Source: Heterobilharzia americana (taxonomy: Eukaryota > Platyhelminthes > Trematoda > Strigeidida > Schistosomatidae). From it: a stretch of 64,000 bases of DNA. Where the stretch lies: the NCBI GenBank assembly GCA_944470555.2, contig OX104134.1, forward strand, positions 55,729,890 to 55,793,889. The letters are read 5' to 3'. Positions 22,832-33,469 of the stretch are shown one piece after another (within the stretch, counting starts at the first letter, position 1; each line of letters opens with the position of its first letter). Both the position numbers and the translations under genes were made by a program. The notes beneath the pieces were generated by a model. That model did not search any database and was not told the origin of the DNA. It saw nothing but the letters and a program-made list of their open reading frames with translations.

Positions 22832-25800
22832 AAGAAAATATATGAGCCTTATTGCTTGACCGGTTCGTGGAACCTAATATCCTCGAATAAGAGGTTATAT
22901 GAAATTAGTTATATCATATATTCATTAGGAAATAAAAACACCAAAATAATAAATGAGCCAAGAGGTATTAACCAAGGCTGCATATCCTTTGATTCTTATG
23001 TCGATGAGTAGGTTTCTTTTTGGCGGTTTCTCTGTCTGGCCTCTGACATCGTTGTTTATCATTCATCTGATTGGTTGATAGACTGGGTCTAATTTTATGC
23101 GCCTACTGATTGCCGACTGGTATAAATGCCAAGCTTCTAGAAATTTTATAATACTACTTGTGTTTCCTCTGTCCGACATTTCTGCTGTTTGAAAATTTAA
23201 TTCATGACCACAGTTGTGCACGTGCATTGATATAAGCTACGTATAATCAGTTTCTGCATAAACCCATGCACTGAAAATGGAGTAATGTAAAGCCTAAAGG
23301 GGAAATGGTACCAATTAATGGAATCAGTAGCCTAGCGTGGTACGTTCAGATTTCTCCTAGATTCTATTGCACTTAAAATAACTGGCTCCGCCGTAATGGA
23401 ATCTTAGCCATGTATCAATCTTTGTTTATCTTGCCATGAGAGTATATGAAATGTTTGTGGTCAATCAACCTTTCAATTGGTCCAGTCAGACAGTTCAGAC
23501 AGAAATGAGGCTTCGCATCACTGTTCAGAAGTTGACTCACGTCGTATCGATACATCAAGAAAGAAAGCTTACAGATAACAGAAGAAGAGAATAGACAATT
23601 ATGTAAGTTGTTAACAGTGGGGAATATGGGCTGAACTCTTGATAGAATTCGGTATGACAATTAATATAAAGACTATAAGTGGGTGTCTCTGGACGAAATA
23701 TACCGACTTGCAGCAGTTTAACACCTGGAACTTACCATAACAAAAGGGCTAACATTTTACCATATGGCTTACATCAATAGTCAGAGACTTCATGAACTGA
23801 TACCACTTTCTACTTTATCCAACTTCACAATTTTTCAACCCAAATCTACTTCATCTGACATTATACGATGAAGTAGACTTTCAATAAACTTGCCATCTGA
23901 ATTGACGCAGGTTCACAACTTGATCAGTTAGCTCGTCAAATTAACCTAGCCTCTACCCATGATTTCCACATAAGTCACATGGTAACACGACAACACATGG
24001 CCTGTGCAACGAAGACGTTGGTTTTTGAACACCTACAGACTCTTCGGGTCCTACACATTTAATGGAGACTTTTCACTGCCATGTTATATAACACAGCTAA
24101 CTAAAGTACAGTAAATGACGTGCCCAATAGGCTATCAGTTATCACAGTGCGACATATGGAGTATAATTTGATCGAAACCGAGACAAGCCTTTCGTATTGA
24201 GGACGAGAGATTTTCTGTCATTTATTCATTGGAGCTTGTCCTACTTCTCAAATAAGTGAACTGGTCAATGTGACCAACTACTTCACACCTTTTTGTCAAA
24301 TGAAGAATCAGTGTGGACTAGTCTAGGACTAACTATCTTCATTTCAGTAGTGATCAACAATATCCTAACATTTTTAAATTTTCACCCAGGTTATACAGAA
24401 TACTCTGCATTTTGCCAGTCTCTACACGTGAAAGGACTACAGTTAGCTGCATTCTCCAAGTTTCCTACTTGGTTTTCTACGACAACATCAAACTGTGAAA
24501 TCAGAGTGCCATAAGCATTTCTTTGACAAATTTAGATAAAAATGTAGGTGGTCGACACCCTTCACAAAAATAACCTTAGGCGGACAACTTACCTGATGCC
24601 TCCTTGTACGCTCTAACGTGACCACTACGTGTGAATACCAAACTCGTACTACACTGATGTAACTACCTGGCACACTTTTCAGGAGGAGACACTACTATAA
24701 GACCTCTCAATTCATCAAGTTGGACGCCAGGTGCTAATAAGTGAGAGTAAGTTCCAAAACACTACTTATGGTGAATATCTAGTCGAGACACCCACAACTC
24801 ACCTATTTTTCTTAGAATTGAACTCTTGGAAACTCCCTTAGCCATTTGATGACTGCTAAACCTAGAATCCAAAGCACTATTACGTTATTGATTACGCTAT
24901 CATAGTAGGATCTCCCTCTTTTCTTTAAGACCTGGGCAATCAGTTATTGTGACCTGTAAGAGGGAATCATATGTCACGGTAGTAAACACATCAGTTAATC
25001 TTTAAAAAAATAATAGATTCAACCATCCTAGACTGCCATTGGTGCAAGTTCATCAGGCTCTGCCGCTCCACCACGTTTCAAACAGCTTACAGACTTCCTG
25101 ACTTCGCGAAGAATTGGATCCCTAATTTAAATTTTCCATTCATGACCTGGTGAGAAATTGTACAACCAAAGACTAACTGGAGGCATGCTAAGCTATCCCT
25201 TGAAGTTCTCCACCCATCGTTTTAGTCATTTTCACTGCCACTGAATCACAGACATATCCTTCTCCACTTTTACTTCACTAAGCACAAACATTTGCCTAAG
25301 TTTCTTTGGTTGGTCTAAATAGACGCTCAATGTTATCTGTCACACTGTTTTTTTATCTATTTAGTCTTCGCCACTTGGCTTTTCTGATGTTCTCTGGTCA
25401 TCCTCCTATTTATTCTACCTTTGAGCTACTTCCCTCTATCTTTTTTGCCAAAATAGCGCAGAAACGTTTTCGATTGCATGCATTTACTCGAAAGAAGCTG
25501 ATGAGGTGCACTGACTCTTCCTAGTCTCCTTCTGACAGTCGTTTACGGTGTCTAATGTTTTTTCACAGCATACTGGACATGCCTTGGATTTCTTAACAGT
25601 GTGTGAGGTTGCCCTGTTTCTGTAACTGGCTAGCCACTGAAATTGGCCTTACAATTCTCATAGTTAAACTTTACTTGCAGTGATCTTTTTACCGCCTTTT
25701 TCCCGCATATTTACTAGAAGACATGGGCGACCACGTGGACCGTTCCTGAACATATGCTTAAAAGGGAGCGGCAACCCTCCGGCGGTTACTGACAGAAACA

Positions 25801-26397
25801 TGGTCTGTATTCATCAAATAAATTAAGTTGGTGGGCACGACAACAGGCTATATCTTTATTTATGTCTGAGGTTCGAGTTAGCCTAGAAAAAGTAGCTAAC
25901 TGTGTAAAGTTGCAGTCGATAAGTGTCGTTATTCTTTCAGTTGGCTGGGATTCTGGAATTACCACCTTAATGCCTTGATGTCTGAATTAGACTGCTTACC
26001 TGTGCGTTAACTTTCGATGAGAACCACTTTCGAACCTCTATCTCTCAACAAAAAGCTGGACAGTTTTTTGCAGAACTCACTTTTAACTTTATTCGCACTG
26101 TAATCAATCTATGTATATGCAGCTAAATCTAGAAAGTGTGGATGAGATTTACTATTCCTTTTAAACCTTGCGGCACAACTCAATCAAGCAGTGCACAAAC
26201 TGTCAGTGGAGGTTTGTTTAAGCAACACACTTCCTGCCTCCGAACTTTTGTTGACACTCGATTATGCTACTACCAGATGTCAAAGAAACTATACCACTGG
26301 CACAGAAAGACCGCATGTCAGGGAGGAGTATGTTACTTGAAGGATTGAAAATTTCGAATCGCCTCTTTTGATAGGGAAGGCAGTATTTTCATGGTCA
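22171..26397. repeat. 4,227-bp long direct repeat, copy 2
   Basis: Second copy of 13431-17657 at offset 8740. After 26397 the sequence departs ('atggtcacctatt' versus 'atggtcatccacc') and continues into a plus-strand family B fragment. Confidence 0.9.
23670..26380 (-). mobile_element. ancient LINE family B copy (second copy of duplicated block)
   Basis: Same sequence as 14930-17640, carried along with the duplication. It shares all of that copy's decay. Confidence 0.6.
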
Positions 26398-27060
26398 CCT
26401 ATTAGACATGGCCGCTGAAAGCTGGAGATATGAATTAGTTACAGGTTTCCGATCGTAGGTGCCTTCGTAGCATTTCTCGCGTGTGGTGGAATCACCATAT
26501 CAACAGGCAAAAGGTACCTAACAAGTTAATCGATTGGGGTGTGAACCTTCAGTGACTTGAGCTGGCATGAACATATATTGCTCATTCCCAACTACCACCG
26601 CTTACCTCGAAATGCAATAAGAGCCGAAGTGGGGTTGGGTTGAAGGAAAGCTCAGAATGGTCAAACCAAGACGTGACAGCGATCCAAGAAGTCTTTTACT
26701 GTCTGTCTTAGCCGTGTAGGGGAGATATAAGTTGTCTGGTTGGGTCCTCAAAATGATGTGTCAGCGGTTGGAGACTTGGTGACATGGTTGAAAATAGGTC
26801 ACTATTATGCAGATGTATTAACCCCTTGACGTCTTGTAACGTGTGAGCACTTTCACTAACAATTTTCTAATTCGTTCTCCTGTACACCTTTGTCTATTTC
26901 GATATCAGTCTTTTTCTATCCACTTGTTCTTTGCATGCTACTGTGAAGTGTGGCTTATTAAAGGCCGATTATGCTCCCCTGAAGTCCCCTCTTTTTTAAT
27001 ATCTGGCTGTAAAACGTGACCTTTAAAGGTGGAGGGGGATATTTAAATTTTTCAGTTGTT
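26398..27060 (+). mobile_element. LINE family B, 3' end
   Basis: Begins with a diverged 'gccgctgaaagctggagatatgaa', then the 'gatcgtaggtgccttcgtagcatttctcg' block that on the minus strand matches 34.05-34.1 kb. It runs through the typical 3' UTR ('ccacttgttctttgcatgctactgtgaagtgtggc') to a short T-rich end near 27000. 5'-truncated, no ORF. Confidence 0.65.
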
Positions 27061-27099
27061 CGACCATTGTTGCCTTCGAAATAAAGGACCACCATGTCA

Positions 27100-27590
27100 G
27101 CAATGCACAATTCAGACGTAGAGCTTTATATGGAAGTGGTTATGAACGTTTTTCGATTCAGATAACTGGGACATGTTTTACGCATACCGCTTCACACAAT
27201 GTTAGTTGAAGCAGGTTCAGGATGGAAAAAAGTTTTAGGTGGTCAAACTGAGATATGCTATCAGTGCATAAAATTTGTAATTGTAAACTTTCCTGTTGTG
27301 GTCCACGCGACCACCGAAACCAGTGGTTAGTCACTAATAGATAGGGTTCAGAATCAATTTCAGTGGGGCAGATTTGTACATACATTATCTCCGTCTTAAC
27401 CGTCACACCAAACTTCATTATTGTCTGATTCTTTCTTCTCACCACTTTCTTCCACTTTTGACTACTTTCGTCCTTATACCTCTCTCTCCGGTCTTTGTAC
27501 CTTTTCGCTTGATGTGCTGATATGAGGTGCGGCAGGGGGACCGTTACGCAGTAGTACCAGACCCCAGATAGATTCTCACTCAATGGAAGA
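27100..27590 (+). mobile_element. LINE family B fragment
   Basis: Reverse complement of the segment at 33540-33910: 'gttcaggatggaaaaaag', 'ggtggtcaaactgag' and 'gtaatgattgtctgattc'-type blocks appear in inverse order and orientation. Coding frames here are shadows. Confidence 0.6.
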
Positions 27591-28377
27591 CATTCCTAGC
27601 AGGCAATTTAATTTACTCAGCATTTGCAAGCGGAAGTGGTTCTTATGGTTTCTACTGAACTATGCCACACATATGGATTCATCGAAATACACTTGTCTGT
27701 TGATGTTCACGCTAGTGCATGTCAGCGCTATCTGTTCTACTGTATGACTATAAAATGTGGTCACTAAAGAGAATATTCAAACTGTTGAGAAAGTCTGTTC
27801 CTAATGCCTTCAAGGCATCACTTGAGTATGCTAGAATCATGTGGTAGTCGGTTCTAATGTTAAACAGTATCAGGTGACGAGGCAGATGTAGTTGGGATAT
27901 GCGTTGAGAGACCTTATCTTACCTTATCTCGATACACTATGTAGGCACAAGTAAAAGTTGATTGCAATAAACCTCAGGGTAACCGCAACATGATATAATC
28001 CCAGTCCTTGAAATCTCTATCTATTGGTTTAATCTGTGCGCACAATTGTGGTTTAGTTCCAAAGACCAACCAAGATTGTTTGTTAAAAACTTAAACTATG
28101 TAGTCTAAAATGAAACCTCTTAGCCTAGGCACTGCATTTTCGACCATTAAGTTATTAGTTCGAATGTTACTCCTCCTACAGAGGTCATCGAAGTCTAGTA
28201 GTGCTCTGAACAATAATAAGTGTGGCTCATTACCATACTGGTACATGCATCAGATCTCTTGCCTATCATAGTTTCGTATATCTCTGAAACCCTATTATGT
28301 CTTATACCTTCAGGTCATGACTGGTTTGAGTTTACTCTTTGACACTTCAAGACTACGCTGTAGGTTGTGCATAACAG
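27591..28377. other. no gene recognised
   Basis: Mixed-composition sequence without an assignable frame. It ends near candidate acceptors CTGTAG (28363) and ATAACAG (28377). Confidence 0.4.
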
Positions 28378-28593
28378 TACCACGCAAACACAAGAGATGT
28401 ATCCTTTTTTCCGAAATGGAGCATGTATAACTGTTAAAAGAAAAGGTAACAGGCTTTTAGCTGTAGGTGCTTCTCAGCATTGCTCACATATGGTGAATTC
28501 ACCATGTGAGCGATATCGAGTTAGGCGTGGAGTACCAGATATGAAACACTTATCAGTAGATGAGGTTACAAACAAAGAATTTGAGAAAGGGAG
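28378..28593 (+). CDS. candidate exon, possibly receptor C-terminal tail
   Basis: Open through 28593, followed by a strong GTAAGT donor at 28594. With the ATAACAG acceptor it enters in phase 2, exactly the phase left by the receptor exon ending at 11689; with CTGTAG (28363) it would be phase 0. It encodes about 72 residues, Arg/Lys-rich, with one Tyr in each of EMYPFF and ERYRVRR, and no domain I recognise. Leaves in phase 2; I found no convincing next exon. It could instead belong to another gene. Assignment to the receptor rests only on strand, order and phase. Confidence 0.4.
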
Positions 28594-28629
28594 GTAAGTT
28601 AAAATGTTTAAAATTTTCTGGTCGTCGGA

Positions 28630-30290
28630 GAACACATCTGCACCATTGTGACCGACTTTCAACAATTTCATCAAGAGTCTTCAGACATTGATTCCTACGT
28701 TCTCGCGGACCCCAGCTAGGTGGTCTGTACTTCTTTACACAGCTAAAATCAACAGTCAGAGAATTCATGCACTGGTTCGACGTCTTAGTCTGGTCACCTT
28801 GAACACTATTTAACTCATGCAGTTTCCACTGTTATTTCACGTCGACGTAGGCGGTGGCTCGACATGCGCAAGACATGTTCATGCCACTTCAGTTGGTGAA
28901 TGTTTGCAAACTCATAGACCCATTTGCCTGTCTAGTACCGTTCTCCAAACTTCAACCTTGTTTGTATATTGGTTTTCCTATACGTGAGCATTGGTGTGAC
29001 TGGGATCATGTAGTCTGTTTATATCTACTTTCGACAGCTATTTGTCTAAGCCATATAATAGGGCAGAGGGGACTGCAGTATAACCGTCCTTAAATAGGTA
29101 GTTAGATATCTCACCGGTGCTAGAAATAAGGTAGGTCGTCAAATGCCGAACAAGTCTTCTTTATCTGAGTTTAGATTTCTTCAGAAAGCAACCAATTCAA
29201 TCTCCTAAATAAAGTGAAGTGGTCGATACATCATGCAACTCCACTCCCCATTCTGAAACCATTAACTGATGCTAACCAATCTTGGGGCGTCATCTTACAT
29301 TTAGTCAGGTGTGAAACGCATGCCAAACATGCTTAGATTTCGGCCCATTGCCTACGGAAGAACCTACATTTTGTCATCGTCTTCACTCAACAGAACAATG
29401 TCGTCTGCGTACTCGAAGTCACGCAGGTGCTTTCGTGGGAGGGTAGTCAAGCCTTATGAAGGAGGCTCCTAGGGTTGTGTCCAGTAGTATGTCTATGAGG
29501 AAATCAAACAGGAACAGTAAAAGCGAGCATCACTGCGAACCACTGGTTGTTGACACTTCGAATGAGACCTTCCCTTTATGCCTTTAGATGGCTGTGTGAG
29601 TTTAAATGCTAGGCTTTGGTAAACACTACACTACTTGTTCTATGCTTCCTTCACAATCAAGCACTGCAGTAAAACACCTCTAGGTCTTGAATGCCACATT
29701 CAGGTCAAGAAATACAGAAGTTGGTCACCGGTAAGTATATCTGTGTTCCAGAACCTGCCGAAGGATGAAGATCTGATTCATGTAGCCTTGCTCAGGTTTA
29801 AAACCTGCCTGTTGTTCCTGAGGTCCATTTAAGCGTCGGATAACTGCGAACCCTAAGATCTTGGATACGGTGTTAGTCAGACCGATACCCCTATGGCTGT
29901 TGCAAGAAGACTTCTCTCTTTCTTTATAAACTGAAATGACCAGTGAAGCAGACCAGTCTGATGAGGCTATGTCTGATTCCCCGACGTTAATTAGTACCTC
30001 AGTTATTCTACTCAGTGCTTTTTTACTTCCCTCCTTAAAATCTTCTGGTGAGAAACCACCGGTTCCTGCTGCTTTTAGGTTTAAAACAGCCTCCACGTCT
30101 TCATGGGGTGTTGAAGGATCGACATCTAATTCTCATTCAAGTTTGAATTAGATACTCAGCAGCTAAAGTGTTATTGTTGGCTGGTTGAACTGTGTCCTAC
30201 ACAACGTTCTAGCCACATGTTGTGGTAGGTTATCGTAGATCTCTTCGATTACAGTTTCGCCATGATATTTTGCTTGTAGGTTTGGTACAT
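28630..30290 (-). mobile_element. LINE family B fragment with reverse-transcriptase relic
   Basis: The minus frame 29725-30096 carries the N-terminal RT part: KAAGTGGFSPEDFK (the 'GPDGI..E' box), SASLVISVYKE, HRGIGL and SKILGFAVIRRL...QAGFKP. The regions at 28630-29480 match the 3' coding part of the 33.7-34.6 kb copy. Several stops and shifts separate them. Confidence 0.75.
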
Positions 30291-31091
30291 TGAATTAAGC
30301 AGTCTATTTATTATCAATTGAAAAACCAGGTAGTATCATAAAACTTATCACAGCTAGTGTGGTTCATTGCTTACTAATTAAATACGTATACGTGATTGAG
30401 TAACATCATTATTAATGGTAGTATTCCCAACTCTCAGTATAAGACTCTTTCATCTTATATTGTCTAGCGGTTCGGATGATTAGGACTTGTTTGCTATAGT
30501 TATACAGCATAAATTAGAGAAGCTTGAAAGACATCTCAGACTAATGGTGTAGGTCTTGAAAAGTAATTTTCATTGTGTGAACCATCCTAAAAGGTGTGGT
30601 TGACTTGACACCTTGGTTATTGTACTAAGTTTAGTCACTGCTACCTGATATCTTTGTTAAGAAATCCGGTAATTCAAGATTCACTTTGTAAAAATCATGT
30701 ATCAGTGGTCGTTTATCTATCGGTAGCAAAACTAGGGGGTTGCGTTGTTTGGAAATTGAAGTGCGTAATTTATTGCTGATTACTAATTCATGTGCATCGT
30801 AGTGAGTCCTACAATGTTCAACTTGTATAACTGACAGTTTTTCTTTTTCACTAGAATGTTTTTAGTGTGCATTTAAGGTACAAGCTTCATTTCACTTTTT
30901 TGACTAAAAAATAATCTCTCACCGATTTCATTCATTTCATCTAGTTGTTGAAACCCCAAGCTAGTACATTCTTTAACGCATAGTTAAACAATCGAAAGAG
31001 CTTAAAGTAGTAACTTGTCATAGTTTAATATAGGGTTACTCAAATTAGAATCATTGAAAGAGCATTGAATTCCCTAATCATGTGTCAATAA
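30291..31091. other. no gene seen upstream of the small spliced gene
   Basis: AT-rich. It may include the 5' UTR or promoter of the gene starting at 31092, but no motif is clear. Confidence 0.35.
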
Positions 31092-32030
31092 ATGTATCCA
31101 GGAGAACCTGCTAATTTCTTCCAACCGCCCAATATTTTTCGAGGTAAAATTGTTTGTAAGGTGCAGTAGTGACACAGTAGTATTAATCTGATAAATTTTT
31201 GAATGTATTTTTTTTCACGCCTTAGTGAAAATATGTGAATTTTTAATCTTTATGTGGCATAACGCTAAGTGTAATTAAGAGAAACGAGCTCACTCCTAGA
31301 GGTCGTGGTAAAAAAAAATAATAAAGTTACATACTTTTCTAGATTAATAGGGTTCAATTTTGGGGTGTATTTTTTGAATACAGTCAATCCTAGTTATTCC
31401 TTATTAGCTAAATCTCTCCGGACTGAAGCCGCGACCGCCAACCCCACGGGCTTTCATTAATTGCTGATCTTACATGTAGACTGATTTGCATTGGTGTTTC
31501 ATTGCAAAATAAACATTTAGTATAGCAAAAATAAATTGAACTAACGGATTTTAAACATGAAAAGAAACACCTCATTTTTTTCCGAGTATTAGACACTTCT
31601 ATTGATTTGTCATCATCGATCTGAGTTTATTCACAATTCGTCTAAAATCTTCATGTTGTATTAAAGGCTTGAATCCGACTTATATATCAGCCTGTTAAGT
31701 CAAACTTATAGTCTTCGTTCGAACTTGTGAATTTTAGAAAAATTAGGTTAAGCTTACGAGTCGCTGTGTTCGAAATTCCTTTCGATCAGACTATATATTT
31801 TCTGCTTCATTTGTGTATTTTGATTGATAGAGGTCAAATATTTCATCGGAGGAAGCGAATATTTTCATGGATGATTTTACTCTATCTGCAATATGAATGC
31901 AGCTAAACTCGACGACAGCCTTGGAAGTGAGGAGCATAAGGCATTGAGGAAGGAAATTGAACGAGTGACAGCATCCAATCGAGAACTACTACGAAGACTT
32001 ATCAATTTTGAATTGAGGTCATCAGAATAA
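31092..32030 (+). CDS. small two-exon gene: 59-aa coiled-coil-like protein
   Basis: Proposed exons 31092-31143 and 31903-32030. ATG at 31092 opens MYPGEPANFFQPPNIFR; donor GTAAAA at 31144 leaves phase 1. The acceptor 'gaatgcag' ends at 31902, and the joined codon is Ala. The second exon reads AKLDDSLGSEEHKALRKEIE, continues with a charged helical stretch (RVTASNRELLRRLINFELRSSE), and ends at TAA 32028-32030. An in-frame TAA (31089-31091) directly precedes the ATG. The second half shows a heptad-like pattern typical of a short coiled coil. I do not recognise the family. Exon 2 alone could be read from an internal ATG at 31893 (MNAAKL...), giving 45 residues. It lies on the same strand as the receptor, between TE fragments. 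The pyrimidine tract before exon 2 is weak. Confidence 0.45.
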
Positions 32031-32204
32031 CCTTTTGCCATATGTACAAAATACACTTTTTTTATTATCAAGAATGGTTATTTTCAACCGCTATATTTAA
32101 ACTAGATTTTCTTTGGTAGTTTTTTAAATGGTGAGACTTTTCAAGCGTTATTTTATGATCCAGATGTGCTTATATTAAATTTTAACATTCATTTTACATC
32201 TCTG

Positions 32205-33390
32205 CTCTATCTAATGAAAACTTGGTCACCTTTATTTATTTACATCATCGACTTTGATAAGGCCTTCGATAGCGTCGACAGAGAAGTAATTTGGCAAATG
32301 CTTCAATACTACCGAGTACCACAAACCTTTATCAACCTCCTTCATATATATGAGGATGCTACATGCCAAGTGATTCACAACAGAAAGCTCAGTGATGCTT
32401 TTGTAGTGAAGACAGGAGTAAGGCAAGGTTGCCGCCTACTGTCACTGATGATCTTCCTGATTGTGGGGGACTGGATTGGATAATGCAAGAAACTGTGAGG
32501 AGCGAGAAGATGGACATACGCTGTTTGACCGGTAAAAAGAGCCTAGAAGATTTGGATTTTGCCTATGACTTATGCCTGATGTCGCACAAACTCGGAGATC
32601 TACAAGTGAAAACTAACAAGTTGGCAGAAGTGGCAGGGCAGCGAAGACGGAACTTCCCTCAGGTGAACGTAGAGAAGACAGAGGTGATGAAGATACCCAA
32701 CCAATAACAACAACAATCACCATGAACAGGAGCGATCTAAAGGAAGTTATCTTTTTCACCCACCTACCTATCTACCTAGGCAGCATCGTTTCAACACAGA
32801 TGAGGACGTCAAAGCCAGGATCGGAAAGGCAAGACAGGTTTTCATTAACCTGAAATCAGTGTGGAGACCTACTGCACTCCACTACACTCAGCATAAAGCG
32901 TGAACGAGATTCGGATTTTCCACACTAATTCAGTCAAGTAAGTCGGTGCTTCTATGTGATGGTTGAGAGACTTGGTGTGCTACGAAAAGCAATTCCAACA
33001 AACTACAGACATACATTAACAGCTGCAACCTTCACTCGATACTGAAGACTAGATAGCCGAAAAGAATGAACGACAAGAAACTCTGACCAACCAAGAACCC
33101 ATTGCCCAACAAATGTTCAGGAGAAAGTGGAGATGGATTGGATTAAACATACACTGAAAAGACCATAAAGGGACATCACGCATCAGGCCGTCCAGTGGAA
33201 CCCAAAGGGGAAACGACGAGTCGAGCGTCCGAAGACGACATGGAGGAGATGGTATAAGGAAGAAATGAAAGCTTCTGGGTAGTCATAGAGCCAGATTCAA
33301 AAGACTGCAGAGAAGAGAGTGAAATGGTCACGTGCTACTGAAGTCGTATCTTCCACTAGGAACCCAAGTGACAGTTAATAATAAATTATT
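32205..33390 (+). mobile_element. RTE-type LINE, 5'-truncated copy
   Basis: Begins in the RT domain: DFDKAFDSVDREVIWQML, VKTGVRQGC, DLDFAYDLCLMS (FADD changed to FAYD). It then carries VNVEKTEVMKIP and the degraded C-terminal region, and ends '...aacccaagtgacagttaataataaatt', the RTE 3' terminus with a TAA-type tail. Frames 32166-32483 and 32429-32707 overlap by a shift. The YGSET position reads TGA. Non-functional. Confidence 0.85.
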
Positions 33391-33469
33391 GAACAGTTGG
33401 ACTATACAACTTGGGTTTGTACATCTTATGATTCATTTGATAGAAATGTAAGCAATAATTTCTGCTCGA

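Noticed and set aside
27158..27583. 141-codon minus-strand frame
   Set aside because: The region is the plus-strand tail of a LINE family B copy by comparison with 33.5-33.9 kb; the frame is a shadow.
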